From Polyangiaceae bacterium (lineage in GTDB: Bacteria; Myxococcota_A; Polyangia; Polyangiales; Polyangiaceae), in assembly GCA_029266615.1 (NCBI GenBank), contig JAQSWN010000056.1, positions 1-64,000 of the forward strand: a DNA stretch of 64,000 bases. The letters are read 5' to 3'. Positions 8,686 through 16,287 of the stretch are shown piece after piece. How positions within the stretch are numbered: the first letter of the stretch is position 1; each line of letters starts with the position of its first letter. Under the pieces are notes generated by a model that saw only the letters and a list, made by a program, of their open reading frames with translations, was not told the DNA's origin and ran no database searches. The position numbers were made by a program, and so were the translations under genes.

Positions 8686-9203
8686 CGCGCGCAGCGCGCC
8701 GCGCCCCCCGGCGAAGCCGCCCCCCGCCGAAGGCGGTTCACGTCCCGGCGAAGCCGCCCCCGAGCAAAGCTCGCCCCCCGGCGAAGCCGCCCCCCGCCGA
8801 AGGCGGTTCACGTCCCCGGCGAAGCCGCCCCCGAGCGTAGCTCGCCCCCCGGCGCAGCCGGCCTTCCGCCGAAGGCGGTTCACGACCCCGGCGAAGCCGG
8901 ACCCGCGCCGCAGGCGCGCCCCCGAGCGAAGCTCGCCCCCCCCGGCGAAGCCGCCCCCCGCCGAAGGCGGTTCACGACCCCGGCGAAGCCGGACCCGCGC
9001 CGCAGGCGCGCCCCCGGGCGAAGCCCGCCCTCGCCGAAGGCGTCCCCGCGCAGCGCCCCCGGGCGAAGCCCGTTTACCCTCTCCCCCGCCCCGCGCCGTC
9101 CCCACGACGCGCATCGACGTCGGGGAAGACGACACGGTTGCACCTGGTGGCGACACGGAACCCTTGCGCCAGTCGTGCTGCGTCTCAGCGACCCCAAGAT
9201 CTC
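8686..9203. repeat. GNA mini-hairpin array B with conserved 3' flank
   Basis: The longest array (8686-9075) has the same palindromes as array A, several of them repeated as a block: GGCGAAGCCG, GAGCGAAGCTC, CCGCCGAAGGCGGTTCACG, GCGCCGCAGGCGCGCC. The flank to 9203 again has GACACGGTTGCACCTGGTGG and TGCGTCTCAGCGACCCC. It sits just upstream of the FGE-fold gene at 7623-8576, and the alcohol dehydrogenase lies beyond it. Between 9204 and 9345 are further shared bases and a large hairpin. No gene is evident in 8577-9374. Confidence 0.85.
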
Positions 9204-9275
9204 AAAGAGCTCCGTTCAACCCGTCAATCTCACCTAGGCGCTCCCGCGCATAGGCTACGGGCGTGGTGGTACTCC

Positions 9276-9315
9276 TTCGACGATGGCGCAAGCCGTTCGC
9301 TTCGCCATCGTCGAA
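9276..9315. repeat. Large hairpin at the distal end of repeat B
   Basis: TTCGACGATGGCG (9276-9288) pairs perfectly with CGCCATCGTCGAA (9303-9315). Inside, after one unpaired C, AAGC pairs with GCTT around the loop CGTTC. The inner half, GATGGCGCAAGCCGTTCGCTT, recurs near 13047-13067 at the end of repeat D, but its outer arm is decayed there. Just after the hairpin, GAACGCGCTTCAACCATCTC repeats the 5' edge of the FGE-fold gene at 8560-8580. Confidence 0.7.
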
Positions 9316-9374
9316 CGCGCTTCAACCATCTCGATGATGAGTGACGCGCGCGCCCATCAAGTTCGAGCCGAATA

Positions 9375-10547
9375 CTACGGCTTTAGCACCACCTTGATGC
9401 AGCCATCTTCCTTGTCGCGGAAGGCTTTGTACGCGGCCGGCGCCTGGTCAAGCGGAACGCGATGCGTGACGACGAACGACGGGTCGATCACGCCGGCTTC
9501 AATCTTTTCGAGAAGGGGCTTCATGTAACGTTGCATGTGAGTCTGCCCGGCCTTCATGGTCAGGCCCTTATTCATGAAGGCGCCCATGGGGATCTTGTCG
9601 GGTAAGCCGACGTACGCGCCGGGCACCGAGATCTGACCGCCTTTGCGACAGCAAAAGATGGCCTGCCGGAGCACGTGCGCCCTATCCGTCGTGAGCATGA
9701 CGGCGGCTTTGGCCTTGTCGATGACCGCGTCCAACCCACCGGTCCCGTGCGCCTCACAGCCCACTGCGTCGATGCAGCGATCCGGGCCGCGGCCTTGGGT
9801 CATCTCTTGCAAACGTTCGTAAACGTCCTCCTTCTCGAAGTTGATGGTCTCGGCCTTACCCTTGGCGCGCGCCATCTCCAGCCGTTCCTCGACGCGGTCG
9901 ATGGCGACGACTCGGCCCGCCCCGAGCAGCCAGGCGCTCTGAATGGCAAACTGCGCGACCGGGCCGCAACCCCAAACGGCCACGGTGTCACCGGGCTCAA
10001 TATCGCAATTCTCCGCCGCCATATAACCGGTCGGGAAGATGTCCGACAGAAACAGCACCTGTTCGTCGGGGAGGTCTGTCTCGATCTTCAGCGGGCCAAC
10101 GTCCCCGTACGGAACGCGCAGGTATTCGGCTTGGCCACCGGCAAACCCACCAAGCATGTGCGAGAAGCCGAACAAGCCCGAAGGTGAATGTCCCATCGCT
10201 TTCCGCGCCAGCTCGGCGTTGGGGTTCGAGCGGTCGCACAGCGAAAATAGCGTCCTTTTACAGAAGAAGCAGTCGCCACAAGCGATGGTGAAGGGAACGA
10301 CCACGCGGTCGCCCGCTTTGAGCTTGGTCACCGCGCGGCCGACTTCGACCACGATGCCCATCGGTTCGTGGCCCAGAATGTCGCCTTTCTCCATGGTGGG
10401 CATGTAGCCGTCCAACAGATGCAGGTCCGATCCGCAAATGCCGCTCGACGTGATCTTCACGATCACGTCCGTATCGTCCTGGATGGTCGGGTCAGGGACC
10501 GAGTCCACCCTCACGTCGCCGTGGCCGTGCCAACAGAGTGCTTTCAT
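9375..10547 (-). CDS. Zinc-dependent alcohol dehydrogenase
   Basis: 390 residues from ATG 10547 ([14 protein letters not shown]). This is a medium-chain dehydrogenase that uses NAD(P) and zinc. Catalytic-zinc residues are in [10 protein letters not shown] and ILGHEPMG. The structural zinc loop is [15 protein letters not shown], and the Rossmann motif is [14 protein letters not shown]. Length and spacing fit the glutathione-independent formaldehyde dehydrogenase-like subgroup, which acts on aldehydes or alcohols; the real substrate is unknown. The gene is bracketed by hairpin arrays and does not form an operon. Earlier in-frame starts exist but MKAL is the conserved family N-terminus. Confidence 0.92.
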   Translation of the reverse strand: MKALCWHGHGDVRVDSVPDPTIQDDTDVIVKITSSGICGSDLHLLDGYMPTMEKGDILGHEPMGIVVEVGRAVTKLKAGDRVVVPFTIACGDCFFCKRTLFSLCDRSNPNAELARKAMGHSPSGLFGFSHMLGGFAGGQAEYLRVPYGDVGPLKIETDLPDEQVLFLSDIFPTGYMAAENCDIEPGDTVAVWGCGPVAQFAIQSAWLLGAGRVVAIDRVEERLEMARAKGKAETINFEKEDVYERLQEMTQGRGPDRCIDAVGCEAHGTGGLDAVIDKAKAAVMLTTDRAHVLRQAIFCCRKGGQISVPGAYVGLPDKIPMGAFMNKGLTMKAGQTHMQRYMKPLLEKIEAGVIDPSFVVTHRVPLDQAPAAYKAFRDKEDGCIKVVLKP

Positions 10548-10674
10548 GGCGCGCTCTCTCGCAAGCGCAGTGCCAAGCACTGTCAGAGCGTCAGGCCGTG
10601 ATGTCGACAGCCTTAACTTACGCACCGACCGGTCTACTCTTCGCACTGCGGGTCAACCTTGTAGGGCGGGGACA

Positions 10675-11049
10675 TTAGGCAGCGGTCGTCTTGCCGCCTA
10701 CGTCCCCTCGAAGCCGGTGCCTGCGTGACCGCGGTATGGGCTCGGTGCCGGGGTCATAAGGCTCGTTCCGTCCCTCGGACGCCTCCGCCTCGCCGGCACT
10801 GAGATGCCTCCAAGCGATCGCCTGCCTTAGCGCATGCTGCGACTCCCTCGCACTCCCCGCCGAAGTAAACAGCCGAGCCCGTCTGTTCCCCGGGTCGCTC
10901 GCCGCCGCTTCCGCACAGTTCAGCCCAATGCTGCACGCCGCTCTCCGTAGCTGATCCTCCAACGACTTATCGCGCTGTTTGATCTTCGGCATCAACGGCA
11001 CGAGCGTTTCGATGAATTGAATGCTGAGCTCTTCGGCGTGGAATCGCAT
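10675..11049 (-). CDS. Four-helix-bundle protein, copy 2, with replaced C-terminus
   Basis: The first ~87 residues are nearly identical to copy 1 at 6702-7025 (MRFHAEELSIQFIETLVPLM, DKSLEDQLRRAACSIGLNCA). After AGEAEA the match ends abruptly, and a Pro/Arg-rich tail reads to a chance stop. The last helix is therefore lost by a 3' deletion or rearrangement near 10783. It is likely a degenerate copy. Its leader and hairpin array (to 11612) are duplicated with it. Confidence 0.7.
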   Translation of the reverse strand: MRFHAEELSIQFIETLVPLMPKIKQRDKSLEDQLRRAACSIGLNCAEAAASDPGNRRARLFTSAGSARESQHALRQAIAWRHLSAGEAEASEGRNEPYDPGTEPIPRSRRHRLRGDVGGKTTAA

Positions 11050-11234
11050 GGTGGGTTGCTCTCCTCGGGCTCGCTCGCCCTAACCACCCCTCAACCAACC
11101 GTGCGCACCGGCGCAGTCGGGGCTGCCCGCGTCTTCGCAAGCACCGGCGCAGCCGGCTCGGCCTCGACGGCGCCGAGCACACGGATGATCCCCCTCCCGC
11201 GAGCAAGCCCCTCTCGCCCCTAAAACGCCGTCGT
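11050..11234 (-). repeat. Duplicated leader of the four-helix-bundle gene, copy 2
   Basis: This matches 7026-7214 block for block, including GTCGGGGCTGCCCGCGTCTT and CTCGGCCTCGACGGCGCCGA. It joins the truncated copy 2 gene to array C in the same orientation as copy 1 to array A. Confidence 0.7.
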
Positions 11235-11612
11235 CCGCGCGCAGCGCGTCTCGCCCGGCGAAGCCGCCCCCGAGCGCAGCGCCCCCCGGCGAAGCCGCCC
11301 CCCCGAAGGCGGTTCACGCCCCCGGCGAAGCCGCCCCGAGCGAAAGCTCGCCCGCCGGCGAAGCCGGCCCTCCGCCGCAGGCGGATCACGTCCCCCGGCG
11401 AAGCCGGACCCGCGCCGCAGGCGCGCCCCCGGGCGAAGCCCGCCCTCGCCGAAGGCGTCTCCGCGAAGCGCCCCCGGGCGAAGCCCGTTCACCCTCTCGC
11501 CCGCCCCGCGCCGCCCCACGACGCGCATCGACGTAGGGAAGACGACATGGCTGCACCTGGTGCCGACCCGGAACCCTTGCGCCAGGAGTGCCGCGTCTCA
11601 GCGACCCCCCAA
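11235..11612. repeat. GNA mini-hairpin array C with conserved 3' flank
   Basis: Palindromes such as CGCGCGCAGCGCG, GGCGAAGCC, GAGCGAAAGCTC (expanded loop), GCCGGCGAAGCCGGC and GGGCGAAGCCC run from 11235 to 11492. The flank to 11612 has GACGACATGGCTGCACCTGG and GCCGCGTCTCAGCGACCCCC. Only about 60 bp separate it from the start of the Rpn-family gene at 11675. Confidence 0.85.
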
Positions 11613-11674
11613 CGCCAAGTGTGCGGCGGGCGCGATTTCGAGCAATTGGCTTCGCCCCTGACCGACACGGAGGG

Positions 11675-12595
11675 ATGACGGAGATTGCTCGCGATCAGAA
11701 GCTCCCTACGCTCGATCCCAAGCTCGACGTCGTTTTCACCTTCTTGTTCGGCGCGGAACGAAACCGTCATCTATTGGTCGCGTTGCTCGAGAGCGTGCTG
11801 CGGCCGGTGGCGCCGATCGCTTCTATCGATCTCCTCCCGCCTCGCCCCGACGTGGAAGACGTGGACGAGAAGAGCGTTTTCCTCGACTTGAGGATTCGTC
11901 TGGATAGCGGCGAGCAGGTGGATGTCGAGATGCAGACCCGGCGCCACCCCGCGTTGCGCGAGCGTGTCCTGTTCTACTGGGCCCGTCTGTACACTTCTCA
12001 ACTTCACCACCGGGACCGCTACCCAAGTTTGCAGCGCTGCATCGTGATTTTGATCGCCAACTTCATCGAGCTCGACGGCCCTGAATTTCACTCGGTTTTT
12101 CAGGTCCTGGACCGCAAACGCCAGAGGCTCTTCAGCCCCACTCTCGAGCTGCACTTGCTGGAGCTGCCCAAGCTTTCCAATCTTGCGCCTGCCGACGAGC
12201 CCCAACTCGCCGCATGGTGTAGATTTCTCTCCGCCGACACGGACGAACAGCGCGAGATACTAGCCATGCAGCACTCCTTCCTCAAAGACGCCAAGCAAGC
12301 TCTAGACGACCTCAGCGCGGACCCGCAAGTGCGTGAGGCAGCCATCCGCCGGGAGCTGGAGCTCCACCTCCGAGAGTACGACAAAGCCGTCACGCGCCAG
12401 CAAGGGCTCGACGAGGGGCGCCAACAAGGCCTCGCCGAAGGAATGCGCCGCTCGCTAGCGAGGCTGCTCGTCCTCAAGTTCGGGCCGTGCACCACCGAGG
12501 CACAAGATCGTCTTCAGAACGCAACTCCAGAGGAGTTGGAGCTCTGGCTAGAACGCGCTGTCGCCGCCACCACGCTGGAGAGCGTCTTCCACTAA
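11675..12595 (+). CDS. Rpn/PDDEXK_2-family nuclease-transposase
   Basis: 306 residues from ATG 11675, preceded by GGAGG. The N-terminus LDPKLDVVFTFLFG matches the Rpn (recombination-promoting nuclease, PD-(D/E)XK 2) family signature of the form D..FK.lFg. The nuclease core continues with KSVFLDLRIRLDSGEQVDVEMQT, where the Asp and the VEMQ motif are the acidic and E-x-Q catalytic set. FYWARLYTSQL is the usual following helix. The C-terminal helices with QQGLDEGRQQGLAEGM are typical of the family. Rpn proteins are DNA endonucleases that promote recombination. This one sits between hairpin arrays C and D. Confidence 0.85.
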   Translation: MTEIARDQKLPTLDPKLDVVFTFLFGAERNRHLLVALLESVLRPVAPIASIDLLPPRPDVEDVDEKSVFLDLRIRLDSGEQVDVEMQTRRHPALRERVLFYWARLYTSQLHHRDRYPSLQRCIVILIANFIELDGPEFHSVFQVLDRKRQRLFSPTLELHLLELPKLSNLAPADEPQLAAWCRFLSADTDEQREILAMQHSFLKDAKQALDDLSADPQVREAAIRRELELHLREYDKAVTRQQGLDEGRQQGLAEGMRRSLARLLVLKFGPCTTEAQDRLQNATPEELELWLERAVAATTLESVFH

Positions 12596-12623
12596 CGCAT
12601 CGCGCCCCACGCGTTCTCGGATG

Positions 12624-13078
12624 GGGCCGAAGGCCGTTCACTTCGCCGCGCGCAGCGCGTCTGCGGCAGAGCCTCCCTCGGCCGAGGCCGTTCACCTGCC
12701 GGCGCAACCGGCACCCGCCCCGCGCAGCGCCCCCGGGCGAAGCCCGCCCTCGCCGAAGGCGTCCCCGCGCAGCGCCCCCGGGCGAAGCCCGCCCTCGCCG
12801 AAGGCGTCCCCGCGCAGCGCCCCCGGGCGAAGCCCGTTCACCCTCTCGCCCGCCCCGCGCCGTCCCCACGACGCGCAAAGACGTCTGGCAGACGACACGG
12901 TTGCACCTGGTGCCGACCCGGAACCCTTGCGCCAGTCGCGCCGCATCTCAGCGACCCTCAAGATCTCAAGGAGCCCTGTTCAGCCCGTCAATCTCGCCCT
13001 AACTGCTCCCGTGCGTCAGCTGCGGCGGTGCTGCTACTCGTTTGAAGATGGCGCAAGCCGTTCGCTTCGCCAACGTGG
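12624..13078. repeat. GNA mini-hairpin array D with conserved 3' flank
   Basis: The array (12624-12842) includes two tandem copies of a ~45-bp block, starting GCCCTCGCCGAAGGCGTCCC and ending GGGCGAAGCCC. The flank has GACACGGTTGCACCTGGTGC and GCCGCATCTCAGCGACCCTC. It runs on through CAAGATCTCAAGGAGCCCTG to GATGGCGCAAGCCGTTCGC near 13065, as repeat B does. It lies between the Rpn gene and the first tandem FGE-fold gene. No gene is seen in 12596-13096. Confidence 0.85.
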
Positions 13079-13096
13079 CTTTGCTAGCGAGGACGG

Positions 13097-14221
13097 ATGA
13101 ACCGTAGCGGTGGGCGGGCGGCTGTGGTCCTGGCGGCGGTGGCCAGCTTGGGCTCGGCGCATTGCCGCGAACCTGCTTCGAACGTCAGGCCAGCCGGTGC
13201 CGCGGGCAATGGCGCGACTGTGGGCGAGGCTGGCAAGGCGGCGGGCGGCGACGGCGACGCAGGCATGCCGACAGGGGGCTCTGCGAGCTCCGGCGGTCCG
13301 AGCACGGCGGGCGGGGAGGCGTGCGAGCTCGCGCCTCTCGACGCGGTGGAGTGTGAGCCTGCGCGCGTCGAAAAGCAGTGCGCGTCTGGTTGGTGCAAGA
13401 TTCCGGCGGGTTGCTTCGTGATGGGCGCTCCTCCGTGCGAGTGGGGGCGCGCGCAGCGGAGTCAAAACGAGATGCTCGCGACCCTCACGCACGGCTACGA
13501 GATTCAGCAGCACGAAGTCACTCAGGCGGAGTGGACGGCGCTCGGCCTCACCAATCCGAGCGGTAGCCGGGACGACGGTCGCGATTGTTTGGAGCCGGAT
13601 TGCCCCGTCGGCAACGTGAGCCTGACGGACGCGCTCGCGTACGCCAACTTGCTGTCCGAGCGCCACGCGCCACCATTAGCTGCGTGCTATTCGCTGTCGG
13701 GTTGCACCGGAAAGCTCGGGGAAGGCTTGTCCTGCAAAAGCCGAGCGGTGGTCGGGCCAAGCGTTTATGACTGCGCGGGTTACCGCCTTCCCACGAAGGC
13801 CGAATGGGAATACGCGGCGCGAGCCGGCGCGCGCACGGCCTTTTATAACGGCGACATCACGCCGCAGGCCGGCGTCGGAGTTTGTGGCGCCGACGCGAAG
13901 TTGGAGGCCATCGCGTGGTATTGCTTCAACTCGGGCAAGACCACGCACCCCGTTGGCGGCAAAGACCCGAACGGCTGGGGTCTGTTCGATATGCTGGGCA
14001 ACGCGAGCGAATGGACGACGGGCGGGCCCTCCGACACGAATCGGCCCGCCGCTGCGACCGACTACGAGGCCACCTTCACCGACGATTTGATCTTCCCCAC
14101 AAAAGGCGGCTTCATGAATGCCGACTCGCTCAGCTGCCGCATCGCCGGACAGCTCCCGGCGCCTCCTAACGAGCGCGCGCCCGGCTCCGGCTTCCGACTC
14201 GTTCGCACGCTTCTTCCATAG
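13097..14221 (+). CDS. FGE-sulfatase-fold putative lipoprotein, tandem copy 1
   Basis: 374 residues, ATG preceded by GAGGACGG. A signal ends in GSAHC, then comes a Gly/Ala/Ser-rich linker to residue ~75, so it is an envelope protein. The FGE-sulfatase fold follows: IPAGCFVMGAPPCEWG, YEIQQHEVTQAEW, YRLPTKAEWEYAARAG, GLFDMLGNASEWTTG and GFRLVRT. The extra Cys in the domain suggest disulfides. The next gene starts 6 bp after its stop and is a clear duplicate, so they probably form one transcript. Function beyond the fold is unknown. Confidence 0.85.
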   Translation: MNRSGGRAAVVLAAVASLGSAHCREPASNVRPAGAAGNGATVGEAGKAAGGDGDAGMPTGGSASSGGPSTAGGEACELAPLDAVECEPARVEKQCASGWCKIPAGCFVMGAPPCEWGRAQRSQNEMLATLTHGYEIQQHEVTQAEWTALGLTNPSGSRDDGRDCLEPDCPVGNVSLTDALAYANLLSERHAPPLAACYSLSGCTGKLGEGLSCKSRAVVGPSVYDCAGYRLPTKAEWEYAARAGARTAFYNGDITPQAGVGVCGADAKLEAIAWYCFNSGKTTHPVGGKDPNGWGLFDMLGNASEWTTGGPSDTNRPAAATDYEATFTDDLIFPTKGGFMNADSLSCRIAGQLPAPPNERAPGSGFRLVRTLLP

Positions 14222-14227
14222 GGGGCG

Positions 14228-15358
14228 ATGTTGCACGTAACCGCGCTCTCACCTCGTTGGATATTGTTGGCCGCCTTCGCCCTGGGCGCCGCCGGTTGCC
14301 GCTCGCAAGATTCGCCGGCCATGCCCAGCGGCGGCGGCTCGAGCGGCGAAGCCGGTCAGGCGCGTGGGGGCGTCGGGTCCGGCGCCACCGGCGGGAGCGC
14401 CAACTCAGCCGGAGGGACGAGCGCCACGGCAGACAGCGGCGAAGGCGCGATGGGGGGCGCGTGCGACCTGCCGGCGTTGGACGCCGCTGGTTGTGAGCAT
14501 CCACCAGTACGTGCTCAGTGCGCGGACGGTTGGTGCCAGCTCCCGGCTGGTTGCTTCATCATGGGCGCGCCGCCGTGCGAGTGGGGGCGCGCGCAGAAGA
14601 GCGAGAATGAAATGCGAACGACACTCTCGCACGCATTCGAGATACAGCAGTACGAGCTCACCCAGCAACAGTGGACGGAGCAGGGCTTGCCAAACCCCAG
14701 CGGCAGCCGACAAGACGGCGCGGACTGTATGGATCCCCAGTGCCCCGTCGGCAAAGTGAGCCTGACGGAAGCGATGGCTTACGCCAACTTGCTCTCCGAA
14801 AAGCACTCACCGCCCCTGCCGAGCTGTTACGAGCTCAGCGGCTGCTCCGGCAAGCTCGGAGTGGACCTCTCTTGTACGAGCCGCAGCGCCGTTGGCAAGA
14901 ACGTTTACGAGTGCGGCGGCTACCGCCTCCCCACAGCCGCCGAGTGGGAGTATGCGGCCCGCGCGGGCGCTCGCACCGCCTTCTACGAGGGCGACATCAC
15001 CCCTCATGCCGGCATCGGCGTCTGCGCAGCAGACTCAGCGCTGGAGCCGATCGCCTGGTACTGCTTCAACTCTGGCAAGACGACTCACGCGGTGGGCCTT
15101 AAGCAGCCCAACGGCTGGGGCCTACACGACATGCTCGGTAACGCGAGCGAATGGACGACCGGCGCAACCTCCGACACCCATCGCCCCCCGTCCGCCACTG
15201 ACTACGAAGGCGTCTTCGTAGACGACCTCCTGTTCCCAAGCCGGGGCGGATTCATGAACGGTGACTCCCTCACGTGCCGCCTCGCGGCCCAGCTCCCGTC
15301 CCCTCCCAACGAACGCGGACCCGGCTTCGGATTCCGTCTGGTGCGGACGCTTCCGTAG
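14228..15358 (+). CDS. FGE-sulfatase-fold lipoprotein, tandem copy 2
   Basis: 376 residues, closely similar along its length to the gene just upstream. The N-terminal signal ends in LGAAGC, a good lipobox, and a Gly/Ser linker follows. Shared blocks include LPAGCFIMGAPPCEWG, FEIQQYELTQQQW, YRLPTAAEWEYAARAG, GLHDMLGNASEWTTG and GFGFRLVRT. The close spacing and high similarity indicate a recent tandem duplication, with the signal peptides diverging faster than the domain. Confidence 0.87.
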   Translation: MLHVTALSPRWILLAAFALGAAGCRSQDSPAMPSGGGSSGEAGQARGGVGSGATGGSANSAGGTSATADSGEGAMGGACDLPALDAAGCEHPPVRAQCADGWCQLPAGCFIMGAPPCEWGRAQKSENEMRTTLSHAFEIQQYELTQQQWTEQGLPNPSGSRQDGADCMDPQCPVGKVSLTEAMAYANLLSEKHSPPLPSCYELSGCSGKLGVDLSCTSRSAVGKNVYECGGYRLPTAAEWEYAARAGARTAFYEGDITPHAGIGVCAADSALEPIAWYCFNSGKTTHAVGLKQPNGWGLHDMLGNASEWTTGATSDTHRPPSATDYEGVFVDDLLFPSRGGFMNGDSLTCRLAAQLPSPPNERGPGFGFRLVRTLP

Positions 15359-15770
15359 AACGAAGGCGCCTACTCGACGAGCTCGCGCTGGCTCGAGCTG
15401 ACTGCTCAAAGGCATGCACCGGGCTCCCGGCGTACAAGAAGCTGAACGCGGTCATCGAGGAGAAGTCGCCGACCTACGCTCCGCCGGAGACGCCAACCGA
15501 CGAAGAGGCCGCGCTTGCGGCGCGGCTCGGGCCCGAACTGGCGCGCATCAACGAGCGAATCCTAAAATACTCGGCTTCGAAGTTCCTCAAGATCGCACGC
15601 ATCACTCTCGATGCGCTAAAGGATGGCGGCTTCGATGCTTGGGACGAATCTGCGGTGGACCTGCACGCGCGTCGCGCGATCGCGCTGATCGAGCAGGGGA
15701 AATTCGAGGTGGCGGGCAACCCGCACCGACCGCGGGCGAAGTTGCCGGGCGCATCACGAATAGGCATAAC
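15355..15770 (+). pseudogene. Remnant of an unrecognised helical protein gene
   Basis: Directly after the FGE-fold pair, one frame reads like real protein for about 135 codons: RRRLLDELALARADCSKACT, PETPTDEEAALAARLG, INERILKYSASKFLKIARIT and FDAWDESAVDLHARRAIAL. No start codon or ribosome site precedes it; its first codons overlap the upstream gene. After about 15770 the protein character fades. I read it as the 3' part of a gene whose start was lost. Family unknown. Confidence 0.35.
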
Positions 15771-15846
15771 TCCGTCGCCTCCGAGGAGCCGGCTAGAGTG
15801 CTTCGCGCATGATGGCGACAGCGGCGGACAGGCCGCGAAGCACGAG

Positions 15847-16214
15847 CTAGACGGGGAGCCGCACGACGCGGTAGCCGGCGCGCTCAAGGTGGCGGCCGCG
15901 ACGCGGTACGCGCCGTCCACGTCCACGCGCCGAGCTGCGAGGCGCGGAGCGCCTGCCAGAGCGCGCGCTCCGGCGCGGTGGGCTCGCGGCGCCACCGGCA
16001 CGATGCCGATCGGCCACGCTTCGCACGCTTCCTCGTCCAACCCGGTGTGCACCGACTCCGGCAACGGCAAGCCGTGTGGACGGTTGCCGGGCGGAAACCG
16101 CAAGATCGAGTCATGAGTGCCGCCACAACCGACCAGCAGAAGAGAGCCCACCGCCCCGAGCGCGCGCTCGGCCCTCGACGTGAGCCGCCTCGCTTCGACA
16201 TGTGGAGCCCTCAA
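15847..16214 (-). pseudogene. Small lipoprotein gene broken by several frameshifts
   Basis: The minus strand starts with a lipoprotein-like signal (GAVGSLLLVGCGG) and DEEACEAWPIGIVPVAP. The sensible sequence then moves to a second frame (REPTAPERALWQALRASQLG), back to the first (RVDVDGAYRVAAA), and to a third (LERAGYRVVRLPV, then TAG at 15847-15849). Joined together these make one continuous peptide, so three frameshifts seem to have broken one gene. The suggested TTG start at 16214 is weak. Sequencing error in GC-rich DNA is an alternative. Confidence 0.4.
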
Positions 16215-16287
16215 CTAGATTGTTCGGGGCTCCCATCGTCAACACTGACTATTTCGGCTGACGGCCTTTTCGAACCGAGGGCGCGGG

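Noticed and set aside
7067-9156. Long open frames through the hairpin arrays (peptides with repeated LRRG and ASPGGA)
   Set aside because: They arise from the GC-rich palindromes, occur on both strands and have no start signals or protein-like composition.
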